Assembly: GCA_025765615.1 (NCBI GenBank)
Contig: JAIVFJ010000183.1
Coordinates: 1-64,000, forward strand
Reading direction: 5' to 3'
Origin: Zopfochytrium polystomum
Lineage: Eukaryota > Chytridiomycota > Chytridiomycetes > Chytridiales > Chytridiaceae
Length of the DNA: 64,000 nt
Of this stretch, positions 45,161-56,782 are shown piece by piece. Under the pieces are notes generated by a model that saw only the letters and a program-made list of their open reading frames with translations, was not told the origin of the DNA and made no database searches. Both the position numbers and the translations under genes were made by a program. Numbering within the stretch: the stretch's first letter is position 1; each line of letters starts with the position of its first letter.

Positions 45161-46383
45161 TGATGAAATCCCACCCAGGACTGGAGGGACTTGGTGTGTG
45201 TGGGGATGAAGAGAGAGAGAGAGAGAGAGAGAGCAGTGATGATGGAAAAGGGAGAGGAGTGAGAGGATGTAGAGAGGAGAGAGGAGTGAGTGGGCAGAGA
45301 TGGAAGAGAGAGCAAATGGAGGAAGAGAGAGTGGCTTGTTTTGCACTGGATTCTGTCAAAGCAGCAAGGAGGGGGTTGGATTCCTTGTTTGATCTCTGTG
45401 AGAGGTTGCTGCTTTTATACTCCTGCAGGTTGGAGCCATCAGAAAACAGAGGGAGCAGTGGGCTGCACAGAGCAGGCCACAGAAATGAGATAAAACAGGC
45501 TGAGCACCAACCCCCAGCCTGGGCTAAGTACCCATTCAGGGCTGAGTACCACCCAGGGCTGGGCATCACTCAGGGCTGAGTACCAGCCAGGGCTAAGTAC
45601 CAGCCTGGGCTGAGCACCACCCAGGGCTGAGTACCAGCCTGGGCTGTGTACCACCCAGGGCTAAGTACCAGCCAGAGCTGAGTACCACCTTGGGCTGAGC
45701 ACTTTGTCTGGGCTGAGTACCACCAGGAACCAATTTACAGCTTGTTTGAGAAACAGTTGCTTGTAAATTGGTTTGGTTGTTTCCAAATCAGGAAGCTTGT
45801 TTGGGAAACCAGCCGCTTTTTTCCTTGTTTTTAGAAATCCAATGATTGGTGCAATCTCTGGTGAGCTCAGTTTTTATCTCACTTTTAGAAATGCAGTGAT
45901 TGGTGCAATCCCTGATTCCTAAATGCCTGTTGCATTGCTCAGATTGCACAGCACAGCAGGAAAGCTGGAATTCCAGATCAGGAAGCGGAATTCCGGTGCA
46001 GAGAGAGGAATTCCAGATCAGGAAGCGGAATTCCGATGCAGAGTGCGGAATTCCGATGCAGAGAGCGGAATTCCGGAGCATTGGGCAGTGGTACACTGCT
46101 TCTGCATGCTTGCTGTGCTGTGTTACATGTGCAGAGTGCGTAGTTTGAGCGTTTTTGTGCATGTTCTAATTGCATTGTTCCTACCGGTAGGATGAACAAA
46201 GCTAGAACAACAGCCGCCTTTGCCTATCTCTTTTTATTGAGAACAGATTAGCCCTTCCGAGCGCCCCATTCAAGTATTGAATCTACTGAGCCCTTCAAAC
46301 ACCCCATCCAATGTGATTGGATGGAGTTCTCAAAGGGATCATCAGTAACGGGCGTAGTGTACCCCGTGGGTCGAATCTCAACA
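45161..46383 (-). repeat. Copia LTR3 (5' LTR of segment B)
   Basis: Full 1,223-bp LTR, the longest here because its minisatellites carry more units. Its TGTTGAG tip (46383) joins directly to the middle of the plus-strand LTR4, creating the head-to-head junction of the array. Confidence 0.9.
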
Positions 46384-46741
46384 CTGGGGGTTGGTGCTCA
46401 GCCAGTTTTATCTCATTTCTGTGGCCTGCTCTGTGCAGCCCACTGCTCCCTCTGTTTTCTGATGGCTCCAACCTGCAGGAGTATAAAAGCAGCAACCTCT
46501 CACAGAGATCAAACAAGGAATCCAACCCCCTCCTTGCTGCTTTGACAGAATCCAGTGCAAAACAAGCCACTCTCTCTTCCTCCATTTGCTCTCTCTTCCA
46601 TCTCTGCCCACTCACTCCTCTCTCCTCTCTACATCCTCTCACTCCCTCTCCCTTTTCCATCATCACTGCTCTCTCTCTCTCTCTCTCTCTCTTCATCCCC
46701 ACACACACCAAGTCCCTCCAGTCCTGGGTGGGATTTCATCA
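46384..46741 (+). repeat. Copia LTR4, 3' part only
   Basis: The last 358 bp of an LTR in plus orientation, starting at GGGGGTTGGTGCTC. It keeps TATAAAAG (46482-46489), the CT-rich leader with (CT)n and the GATTTCATCA end, so the promoter of segment C is retained. The first two-thirds of the LTR is gone. Confidence 0.9.
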
Positions 46742-46954
46742 CAAAGCTACCTACAAGCCGTCGGCCACACTCGTACGCTCGAACAGGGCCCTGCTGCGCT
46801 TACAAGAAAAGGGTTTCTGACTCTAAACAAGACCAACCTGTCTGTGAGCACCGGCTCACCAGCTACTTTAAGGCAACAAAGGGCTCTTGGCTCTCTACAA
46901 GAAAAGGGCTACCGCTCTAAACAAGTCCACTGGTCAACCAAGCTGCTACCTAGC

Positions 46955-49900
46955 ATGTCTTCTTCGACCCCCAAGGCTGTCCGCTTCTCTTCTTACGGCT
47001 ACCAGGCTTGGGAACTGCATGTGGAAGAAGTCATCAAGCCGGTCATGGCATACAATCTTGTTGCCAGCTTCCTCAAGCCTGATTACTTCGGTACGTTCAA
47101 CGAGCACTGCACCAAGGTCGGCATCGGCGCTGCTCCTCCCAGTATTGGTTCTCCCCCTGAATCCTCTGCAACGGCGGAGGCCAAGGCTGCGTACAGTGAG
47201 ATGTACCGTCTGCACCACGCTGCCCTTGACAAGTACCACACTGGTATACGCCAAGAACACAAGACCTACAGGGAGCTTGAGGCCCAACACGACAAGGCGG
47301 TTGCTACCCTCGACTCCTGCTCGCGCATCGAGGATGTGCGCTCCATGAATGCAGCAAACATCACCAACTGCGCTGATCGGTACAAGTGGCTCAATGACAA
47401 GTACGCCCTGCAGGACCACACTGGTTCACAGCAGGACAAGTGGCTTGCGACTTACAGTCGTTTGGCAAAACCCAGAGACTCTGGTCCGGCAGTCCAGGAG
47501 TGGTACACCACTCTGACCACACTGGTCACGGATTGGCCAAAGCATTTCAAATGTACTGCCACCACTTGCAGGGGTGTGACAAACATCCTGCGTTCTGCCA
47601 TCATCCACAAAGCAAGGGAAACGCTGCCTGGACATGAAATCTTCTCTGGCGTTCGTCAAAATCTTCTCAAGGGGCTGTCAGGCTACGCCAACACCAGCGA
47701 CCTCGTCAAGGAGTTGACAAACTGCCACACGCTGTACCAGCAAAGCAAAGAGAAGAACAGCAGACACTCTGCTCACCACGGCACTTCTGAGATGGAAACA
47801 GCTGCTTCAGCAAAGACCTCAGTGGCAACAAAGAAGCGCAAGATCGGTGAGGCACTCAACGGCAAGCCTACTTGTGACCTTCATGGAATCTGGGTCTCAC
47901 ACTCTCGCGAGGAATGCCTCAAGTTCCCTCACGGGAAGTCAGAGCCGGCTCGCCCTGCAAAGAAGGCCAAGGGCAAGCAGCCTGCACACGCCAAAGAAGC
48001 CAAGGCCACGCCAGCTGATTCCAAGAAAGCTACTGAGACTGCCAAGATTGCACGTGAGGTGGCTGCTAAAGAACACCACCAAGCCTCTTGCGCAGCCTCT
48101 GAGGATTCTCCTCCCCACAAATGCTACAGGATGGATACTCCACCACCGCCTACTGAAGCAGAAGACGTCGAAATGTTGGAGTTCAGAACTGAGGGTGCTG
48201 CGCGCCTTGCAGACACATCAGCTCTAGACGACTTCCTTTCAGTAGAAAGGGCACTTGCGGCACGGGAGTTTGAAATTGGAACATGCCAGGCCGTTGAGGT
48301 GGAGGAGGAATTTGAAGTGGAACTCACAGTTACACTTCTTGACGGCAGAATGGATCCAGACTGGATCACTGACAACATTGTCTCAAACGTCGGCTACAAA
48401 GTGATGTACGAATCTGGACGTTTCCTCTACCGCAACGTCACCTACCGCCGCATCTATGAGACTGCGCTGATGGCAAGACTTGCTGGCGGCAACCCACACC
48501 AGGTCATCCTTGACTCTGGGGCTTCCAGGACAATGTCGCCTTGCGAAGAGCACTTCACAAACTTGCGGCCCACCTCCCAGCAGATCAAAACAGCTGACGG
48601 CTTTACAACTGCCACTGGAGTGGGCGACTTCACCCTGTTCGTTAACGGAAGAGCTCTCATCATGAGGAACTCGCTCTATGTGCCAGAGTTCTCAGACACT
48701 CTACTCTCAGTTCAGCAAATCGTGCGGCAGACAGGTCACAACGTGACTTTCACAGCAGACACAGCCCTATTGCACCCTCGGGTACATGGTTCAGACTTTA
48801 CCATTGCTCACAGGGACACAGGAAATGTTTATGTTGTGGACCCTTCTCTTCTGACGGGACATACTGGTCTCGACAGGGCAGAACTTGGAAGGGACGCGCC
48901 GACTCCTTCGGGGGACGCCCCAGGTGAGTCGCAACAGCAAACTGCTCCTTTGCAAACTGCAACTCCAACTTTAAGTCAAACTGACCCAGACCCTTTACCA
49001 AACCCTCAGAACATTGAAGCAGTCCGAGCTCTTCACAAGAAATTTGGTCACCTGTCTTTATCTTCTTTGAAGCGTACTTGGTCAAATCTGAATAAAGTTG
49101 GTCATTCATTTTTCCTCATTCATGACATTCCCTGCGTGACATGTGATGTTGGGAAATTGAAAGCTTCGCCTATCCACTCCACTTCCAGACCAAACACCAC
49201 ACTGCTTGGTCGTTTACACACTGATGCTGTCCCACTGCCCGCACGTGGACACCATGGTGAAAAACATTGGCAACTGGTTGTGGAAGAGTCAACCCGTTGG
49301 CTTGACATTGAGTTCCTCAACTCTTTGTCTGATGCGCCGACAAGATTCCGGTCTACGATCGAAAGGTTTGAACAACAACATGGCAAACATATCACATCTG
49401 TGCGCTGTGACAGGGGGGAAATCTTCAAAGATGGAGAATTCAAAACTTGGGCCAATACTCGGCACCCTCCTATTGTTTTAGAACCTAGTCCTGCATTCAC
49501 CAAGGAATTCAATGGGCTGGTAGAACGTCAGGTCAACACTCTCAAAGACATGGCACACTGCATGCTCTTAGAGTCACGATTGCCCCACTCTTTCTTTGTG
49601 TATGCAGTCCGCTACGCAGCATACATCAAGAACAGGGTTTACCACTCTTACACTAAGAAAACACCTTACGAAGCTTGGTACGGTGAAAAGCCAAATGTTG
49701 ATCACATCCGCACCTTTGGCTGTTTGGTTATCCACCGTATCCCAAAGGAAAAGCGAACGCTTAAACATCCTGACAAAGGGGCGCCAGGCATATTCTTAGG
49801 GTATAAAGGAAACACTCTTCCAGTAGTCTACGACTTGAAAACCCAGAGAATATCGGAACACTTCCATGTCTCCTTTCACGAAAATGTTTTTCCTGGCATT

Positions 49901-51553
49901 GTGCGGAACTGGAGACAGTTCCTTCATGACTCTCGCTTGAAGGAATGGGGACCAGTCCAACCCACAGCTCAGGATTTCCAATATCTTTCCTCCTCGTTGC
50001 ATTCCCCCGCTATGTCCACTGATCCAGATGTGGCACATCCTGACGCTCTGTTTGACTCACAAGTAGACGATGTACCACCTGCAGAATCACAGGGGGGAGA
50101 TCTACAGCCGGGTATGCTATACGACGCTTCTGATTCTGAACCAGAGTCAATACCTGATGAAGAGGAAATCCCTCCTAGGGAGCGCTCAACTTCCCCTGAC
50201 ATTCTAGCTTTGCCAGAGTCAACAGGGGAGGCAACAAATCCCCCAATCATACCACGAGAGCCATCAGGTTTACGTGACTACCTGGCATTGAAGGCAAACC
50301 TTTGTAAACTACGAACAAAACCATCAATTGCCACAAGTCCTTCCACTTACAGTCGGAAAACACTCCGCGCTCTAACTGCAAGAATTCGTAAACTACGAAT
50401 AGCACGGGGACAATTTCGTGAACTCTACCAAACGCTCAAAGCATACACTGTGCTTGAGCCAGAGGAAGTCACAGCATATCCAACAGAAAGGATCCACCAG
50501 CGGGACTTACCGCCACTCCCTGCTTCGCATAAAGAGGCCATGCGTTCTCCTTTTGCAAAGTATTGGAAGGCAGCCCAACTCTCAGAGATCAATTCGATCA
50601 CATCAAAGCATGTCTGGGACTTAGTGGCTCGACCTAAAGGGCGTAAGATACTCAAGCCCAAATGGGTTTTTGCCTACAAGTTTGACAGTGAAGGGTACCT
50701 TGAACGCTTCAAGGCTCGCCTTGTTGGTCGGGGTTACACTCAGATCTTTGGTCAGGACTACAATGAGACCTTCTCCCCTGTCGTCCGCAGCTCCTCCATA
50801 AGGGCAATCCTTGCTATCTCGTTGCTGTTTGACCTCATACTTGCAGGCCTTGATGTCGAAACCGCATACTTGAACGCCAAACTGGACATTGAAAACTTCA
50901 TGGAACAACCAGAAGGCTTTGAGATAAGTGGTGCAGACGGGATACTTCTTGTCTGTTTACTCAGGAAGAGTCTGTACGGACTGCACCAGTCTGGTCGACA
51001 GTGGTACAAAACAATCCGCGACTTCCTAGTGGAAATTGGATTTACGCAATTGAAGACTGACCACTGTGTCTTTGTGCAAAGGCACCCTGATGGAAAGGTC
51101 AAGACCATCATCACTCTATACGTAGATGACATCCTCATCTTCAGTCACACTGAAGAAGAAATTGCCAAAATTCTTTCTCTGATCAAATCAAAGTTCAAAA
51201 TCCGCGAGGACCTCAACCCAAAAGTTGCTGTTGGCATCCAAGTTGAGAAAATCAAAGATGGAATCTTTATTGGACAGAAAAACTACACACAGCATGTCTT
51301 GGAGGAAGCAAACTACTGGTGTGACGATGAAGGCTTACCTGTCAAAATCAAAGCAACTCCCATGTCCACGACATGGATGCACGATGTGGACTCTGGAAAA
51401 CTTCCACAAAAAGAGTCGGAATACTTCCGAAGCACACTCATGCAACTTGCTTACCTTGCAAACTTGACGCGCCCTGACATTGCGTATGCTGTGAATACAC
51501 TTGCACAATACCAGTCCACTCCAACCCATTCAGATTCCCTTGCGCCCCTTTGA
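46955..51553 (+). CDS. Copia polyprotein, segment C, open but 3'-truncated
   Basis: A continuous frame of 1,532 codons from MSSSTPKAVRF. Gag has the zinc-finger-like CDLHGIWVSHSREEC. Protease has ILDSGASRT (Asp codon 48512). Integrase has H..H/CVTC..C, HTDAV, RCDRGE and VERQVNTL as zinc and DDE residues. RT has KARLVGRGYTQ, SSIRAILAISL and the catalytic LYVDDILIF (YVDD at 51119-51130). It ends at RPDIAYAVNTLAQYQSTPTHS, just inside the RT-RNase H connection, where a clipped LTR begins (about 51544). RNase H is lost, so the element is not autonomous. An upstream in-frame ATG at 46586 lies in the LTR leader, and I prefer 46955. This is the best-preserved frame of the family here. Confidence 0.88.
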   Translation: MSSSTPKAVRFSSYGYQAWELHVEEVIKPVMAYNLVASFLKPDYFGTFNEHCTKVGIGAAPPSIGSPPESSATAEAKAAYSEMYRLHHAALDKYHTGIRQEHKTYRELEAQHDKAVATLDSCSRIEDVRSMNAANITNCADRYKWLNDKYALQDHTGSQQDKWLATYSRLAKPRDSGPAVQEWYTTLTTLVTDWPKHFKCTATTCRGVTNILRSAIIHKARETLPGHEIFSGVRQNLLKGLSGYANTSDLVKELTNCHTLYQQSKEKNSRHSAHHGTSEMETAASAKTSVATKKRKIGEALNGKPTCDLHGIWVSHSREECLKFPHGKSEPARPAKKAKGKQPAHAKEAKATPADSKKATETAKIAREVAAKEHHQASCAASEDSPPHKCYRMDTPPPPTEAEDVEMLEFRTEGAARLADTSALDDFLSVERALAAREFEIGTCQAVEVEEEFEVELTVTLLDGRMDPDWITDNIVSNVGYKVMYESGRFLYRNVTYRRIYETALMARLAGGNPHQVILDSGASRTMSPCEEHFTNLRPTSQQIKTADGFTTATGVGDFTLFVNGRALIMRNSLYVPEFSDTLLSVQQIVRQTGHNVTFTADTALLHPRVHGSDFTIAHRDTGNVYVVDPSLLTGHTGLDRAELGRDAPTPSGDAPGESQQQTAPLQTATPTLSQTDPDPLPNPQNIEAVRALHKKFGHLSLSSLKRTWSNLNKVGHSFFLIHDIPCVTCDVGKLKASPIHSTSRPNTTLLGRLHTDAVPLPARGHHGEKHWQLVVEESTRWLDIEFLNSLSDAPTRFRSTIERFEQQHGKHITSVRCDRGEIFKDGEFKTWANTRHPPIVLEPSPAFTKEFNGLVERQVNTLKDMAHCMLLESRLPHSFFVYAVRYAAYIKNRVYHSYTKKTPYEAWYGEKPNVDHIRTFGCLVIHRIPKEKRTLKHPDKGAPGIFLGYKGNTLPVVYDLKTQRISEHFHVSFHENVFPGIVRNWRQFLHDSRLKEWGPVQPTAQDFQYLSSSLHSPAMSTDPDVAHPDALFDSQVDDVPPAESQGGDLQPGMLYDASDSEPESIPDEEEIPPRERSTSPDILALPESTGEATNPPIIPREPSGLRDYLALKANLCKLRTKPSIATSPSTYSRKTLRALTARIRKLRIARGQFRELYQTLKAYTVLEPEEVTAYPTERIHQRDLPPLPASHKEAMRSPFAKYWKAAQLSEINSITSKHVWDLVARPKGRKILKPKWVFAYKFDSEGYLERFKARLVGRGYTQIFGQDYNETFSPVVRSSSIRAILAISLLFDLILAGLDVETAYLNAKLDIENFMEQPEGFEISGADGILLVCLLRKSLYGLHQSGRQWYKTIRDFLVEIGFTQLKTDHCVFVQRHPDGKVKTIITLYVDDILIFSHTEEEIAKILSLIKSKFKIREDLNPKVAVGIQVEKIKDGIFIGQKNYTQHVLEEANYWCDDEGLPVKIKATPMSTTWMHDVDSGKLPQKESEYFRSTLMQLAYLANLTRPDIAYAVNTLAQYQSTPTHSDSLAPL

Positions 51554-52723
51554 GAACTCCATCCAATCACATTGGATGGGGTGTTTGAAGGGCTCAGTAG
51601 ATTCAATACTTGAATGGGGCGCTCGGAAGGGCTAATCTGTTCTCAATAAAAAGAGATAGGCAAAGGCGGCTGTTGTTCTAGCTTTGTTCATCCTACCGGT
51701 AGGAACAATGCAATTAGAACATGCACAAAAACGCGCAAACTACGCACTCTGCACATATAACACAGCACAGCAAGCATGCAGAAGCAGTGTACCACTGCCC
51801 CAGGCTCCGGAATTCCGCTCTCTGCACCGGAATTCCGCCCTTTTGCATCGGAATTCCGCTTCCTGATCTGGAATTCCTCTCTCTGCACCGGAATTCCGCT
51901 TCCTGATCTGGAATTCCAGCTTTCCTGCTGTGCTGTGCAATCTGAGCAATGCAACAGGCATTTAGGAATCAGGGATTGCACCAATCACTGCATTTCTAAA
52001 AATGAGATAAAAACTGAGCTCACCAGAGATTGCACCAATCATTGGATTTCTAAAAACAAGGAAAAAAGCGGCTTGTTTCCCAAACAAGCTTCCTGATTTG
52101 GAAACAACCAAACCAATTTACAAGCAACTGTTTCTCAAACAAGCTGTAAATTGGTTCCTGGTGGTACTCAGCCCAGACAAAGTGCTCAGCCCAAGGTGGT
52201 ACTCAGCCCTGGCTGGTACTTAGCCCTAGGTGGTGCACAGCCCAGGCTGGTACTCAGCCCTGGGTGGTGCTCAGCCCAGGCTGGTACTTAGCCCTGGCTG
52301 GTGCTCAGCCCTGAGTGATGCCCAGCCCTGGGTGGTACTCAGCCCTGAATGGGTACTTAGCCCAGGCTGGGGGTTGGTGCTCAGCCAGTTTTATCTCATT
52401 TCTGTGGCCTGCTCTGTGCAGCCCACTGCTCCCTCTGTTTTCTGATGGCTCCAACCTGCAGGAGTATAAAAGCAGCAACCTCTCACAGAGATCAAACAAG
52501 GAATCCAACCCCCTCCTTGCTGCTTTGACAGAATCCAGTGCAAAACAAGCCACTCTCTCTTCCTCCATTTGCTCTCTCTTCCATCTCTGCCCACTCACTC
52601 CTCTCTCCTCTCTACATCCTCTCACTCCTCTCCCTTTTCCATCATCACTGCTCTCTCTCTCTCTCTCTCTCTCTTCATCCCCACACACACCAAGTCCCTC
52701 CAGTCCTGGGTGGGATTTCATCA
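51544..52723 (+). repeat. Copia LTR5 (first about 52 bp missing)
   Basis: Begins at CCCTTTGAGAACTCC instead of TGTTGAG and ends GATTTCATCA. AATAAAAAG lies near 51645, the GAATTC minisatellite near 51808-51915, the GGTACT/AGCCC minisatellite near 52150-52370 and TATAAAAG near 52465. It serves as the end of segment C and the 5' LTR of segment D. Confidence 0.9.
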
Positions 52724-55700
52724 GAACTCACAGTTACACTTCTTGACGGCAGAATGGATCCAGACTGGATCACTGACAACATTGTCTCAAACGTCGGCTA
52801 CAAAGTGATGTACGAATCTGGACGTTTCCTCTACCGCAACGTCACCTACCGCCGCATCTATGAGACTGCGCTGATGGCAAGACTTGCTGGCGGCAACCCA
52901 CACCAGGTCATCCTTGACTCTGGGGCTTCCAGGACAATGTCGCCTTGTGAAGAGCACTTCACAAACTTGCGGCCCACCTCCCAGCAGATCAAAACAGCTG
53001 ACGGCTTTACAACTGCCACTGGAGTGGGCGACTTCACCCTGTTCGTAAACGGAAGAGCTCTCATCATGAGGAACTCGCTCTATGTGCCAGAGTTCTCAGA
53101 CACTCTACTCTCAGTTCAGCAAATCGTGCGGCAGACAGGTCACAACGTGACTTTCACAGCAGACACAGCCCTATTGCACCCTCGGGTACATGGTTCAGAC
53201 TTTACCATCGCTCACAGGGACACAGGAAATGTTTATGTTGTGGACCCTTCTCTTCTGACGGGACATACTGGTCTCGACAGGGCAGAACTTGGAAGGGACG
53301 CGCCGACTCCTTCGGGGGACGCCCCAGGTGAGTCGCAACAGCAAACTGCTCCTTTGCATACTGCAACCCCAACTTTAAGTCAAACTGACCCAGACCCTTT
53401 ACCAAACCCTCAGAACATTGAAGCAGTCCGAGCTCTTCACAAGAAATTTGGTCACCTGTCTTTATCTTCTTTGAAGCGTACTTGGTCAAATCTGAATAAA
53501 GTTGGTCATTCATTTTTTCCTCATTCATGACATTCCCTGCGTGACATGTGATGTTGGGAAATTGAAAGCTTCGCCTATCCACTCCACTTCCAGACCAAAC
53601 ACCACACTGCTTGGTCGTTTACACACTGATGCTGTCCCACTGCCCGCACGTGGACACCATGGTGAAAAACATTGGCAACTGGTTGTGGAAGAGTCAACCC
53701 GTTGGCTTGACATTGAGTTCCTCAACTCTTTGTCCGACGCGCCCACAAGATTCCGGTCTACGATCGAAAGGTTTGAACAACAACATGGCAAACATATCAC
53801 ATCTGTGCGCTGTGACAGGGGGGAAATCTTCAAAGATGGAGAATTCAAAACTTGGGCCAATACTCGGCATCCTCCTATTGTTTTAGAACCTAGTCCTGCA
53901 TTCACCAAGGAATTCAATGGGCTGGTAGAACGTCAGGTCAACACTCTCAAAGACATGGCACACTGCATGCTCTTAGAGTCACGATTGCCCCACTCTTTCT
54001 TTGTGTATGCAGTCCGCTATGCAGCATACATCAAGAACAGGGTTTACCACTCTTACACTAAGAAAACACCTTATGAAGCTTGGTACGGTGAAAAGCCAAA
54101 TGTTGATCACATCCGCACCTTTGGCTGTTTGGTTATCCACCGTATCCCAAAGGAAAAGCGAACACTTAAACATCCTGACAAAGGGGCGCCAGGCATATTC
54201 TTAGGGTATAAAGGAAACACTCTTCCAGTAGTCTACGACTTGAAAACTCAGAGAATATCGGAACACTTCCATGTCTCCTTTCACGAAAATGTTTTTCCTG
54301 GCATTGTGCGGAACTGGAGACAGTTCCTTCATGACTCCCGCTTGAAGGAATGGGGACCAGTCCAACCCACAGCTCAGGATTTCCAATATCTTTCCTCCTC
54401 GTTGCATACCCCCGCTATGTCCACTGATCCAGATGTGGCACATCCTGACACTCTGTTTGACTCACAAGAAGACGATGTACCACCTGCAGAATCACAGGGG
54501 GGAGATCTACAGCCGGGTATGCTATACGACGCTTCTGATTCTGAACCAGAGTCAATACCTGATGAACAGGAAATCCCTCCTAGGGAGCTCTCAACTTCCC
54601 CTGACATTCTAGCTTTGCCAGAGTCAACAGGGGAGGCAACAAATCCCCCAATCATACCACGAGAGCCATCAGGTTTACGTGACTACCTGGCATTGGAGGC
54701 AAACCTTTGTAAACTACGAACAAAACCATCAATTGCCACAAGTCCTTCCACTTACAGTCGGAAAAACACTCCGCGCTCTAACTGCAAGAATTCGTAAACT
54801 ACGAATAGCACGGGGACAATTTCGTGAACTCTACCAAACGCTCAAAGCATACACTGTGCTTGAGCCGGAGGAAGTCACAGCATATCCAACAGAAAGGATC
54901 CACCAGCGGGACTTACCACCACTCCCTGCTTCACATAAGAGGCCATGCGTTCTCCTTTTGCAAAGTATTGGAAGGCAGCTCAACTCTCAGAGATCAATTC
55001 GATCACATCAAAGCATGTCTGGGACTTAGTGGCTCGACCTAAAGGGCGTAAGATACTCAAGCCCAAATGGGTTTTTGCCTACAAGTTTGACAGTGAAGGG
55101 TACCTTGAACGCTTCAAGGCTCGCCTTGTCGGCCGGGGTTACACTCAGATCTTTGGTCAGGACTACAATGAGACCTTCTCCCCTGTCGTCCGCAGCTCCT
55201 CCATAAGGGCAATCCTTGCTATCTCGTTGCTGTTTGACCTCATACTTGCAGGCCTTGATGTCGAAACCGCATACTTGAACGCCAAACTGGACATTGAAAA
55301 CTTCATGGAACAACCAGAAGGCTTTGAGATACGTGGTGCAGACGGGATACTTCTTGTCTGTTTACTCAGGAAGAGTCTGTACGGACTGCACCAGTCTGGT
55401 CGACAGTGGTACAAAACAATCCGCGACTTCCTAGTGGAAATTGGATTTACGCAATTGAAGACTGACCACTGTGTCTTTGTGCAAAGGCACCCTGATGGAA
55501 AGGTCAAGACCATCATCACTCTATACGTAGATGACATCCTCATCTTCAGTCACACTGAAGAAGAAATTGCCAAAATTCTTTCTCTGATCAAATCAAAGTT
55601 CAAAATCCGCGAGGACCTCAACCCAAAAGTTGCTGTAGGCATCCAAGTTGAGAAATCAAAGATGGAATCTTTATTGGACAGAAAAACTACACACAGCATG

Positions 55701-56617
55701 TCTTGGAGGAAGCAAACTACTGGTGTGACGATGAAGGCTTACCTGTCAAAATCAAAGCAACTCCCATGTCCACGACATGGATGCACGATGTGGACTCTGG
55801 AAAACTTCCACAAAAAGAGTCGGAATACTTCCGAAGCACACTCATGCAACTTGCTTACCTTGCAAACTTGACACGCCCTGACATTGCGTATGCTGTGAAT
55901 ACACTTGCACAATACCAGTCCACTCCAACCCATTCAGATTCCCTTGCGCTTGACAGATTGCTGCGATATGTCCGCGCTACCTGGGATCATGGACTTTTCT
56001 ACCAAAAGGGAGACTCCCAGATGACATGCATCACCAATGCAACGCTCCCAGAGGTAGAAAAAGCTGCGGGTATTTCTTACCCAGAGTGGGATGAACCACA
56101 TGGCTACGCTGATGCCAGCTATGCTGAAGAGGACGGACGCAAGTCGAGGTCAGGGCATGTGTTCATGCTTTGCGGGGGTGCTATTACATGGTACAGCAAG
56201 AAACAATCAGTTGTCGCTTTGTCCTCAACTGAGGCGGAATACTTCTCCCTTACTGAGGCCATCAAAGAGGCAATCTGGCTACGAATGCTCTTCCAGGAGC
56301 TGGGTATGGATTTAAATAAGCCCACTACTGTTTTTGAAGACAATCGTTCAACCATAGCTATTGCTATGAATCCAATACACCATGGTCGGGTCAAACACTT
56401 TGACGTGAGGTTGCATTTCATACGGGACCACTTGGAGAAAAAGGAGGTTCAACTCATTCATTGCCCAACGGACATGATGATTGCCGACCTTCTCACCAAA
56501 GCTCTTCCTGCAGCTCAACATGCAAAGCTTGCATCACTGATGGGAATTTGCAGTCTCGCCGACCTCCAAGGTATAAGCGTGGTGCCCACGCTCAAATCAG
56601 CACAACGCTTAGTCTAA
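52724..56617 (+). pseudogene. Copia polyprotein, segment D (protease to RNase H, gag deleted)
   Basis: The internal region starts abruptly after LTR5 at ELTVTLLDGRMDPDW, so almost all of gag is deleted. Protease, integrase, RT and a complete RNase H follow. RNase H has GYADASYAEEDGR, SSTEAEYFSL and FEDNRSTIAIA, and the frame ends KSAQRLV. Single-base indels in homopolymers break it near 53513 (extra T), 54767 (extra A), 54938 (missing A) and 55652 (missing A). Confidence 0.88.
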
Positions 56618-56782
56618 AGGCTCTCTCTGGCTTCTCCAGCTACACTTGTGGGTTCATGCAGGTTTTCACAAGTGTAGGGGGGGTGCATGGGTGGGTTCAA
56701 GTCCCACTGCTTGGCTGGCATTGTTGGACAGCCATGTACTCCAGGAGAAACAGTTGCCCCCTCTCTTTATATTGCGGGGGTG

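Noticed and set aside
43808..45346. 512-codon minus-strand frame joining LTR3, gag and LTR2
   Set aside because: A chance read-through of two LTR junctions; only the gag part (43897-44947) is real protein sequence.
46887..47419. Alternative frames of about 150 codons on both strands over copia gag
   Set aside because: They recur in every gag copy because the gag sequence recurs. The gag frame carries the domain signatures and the zinc-finger-like motif.
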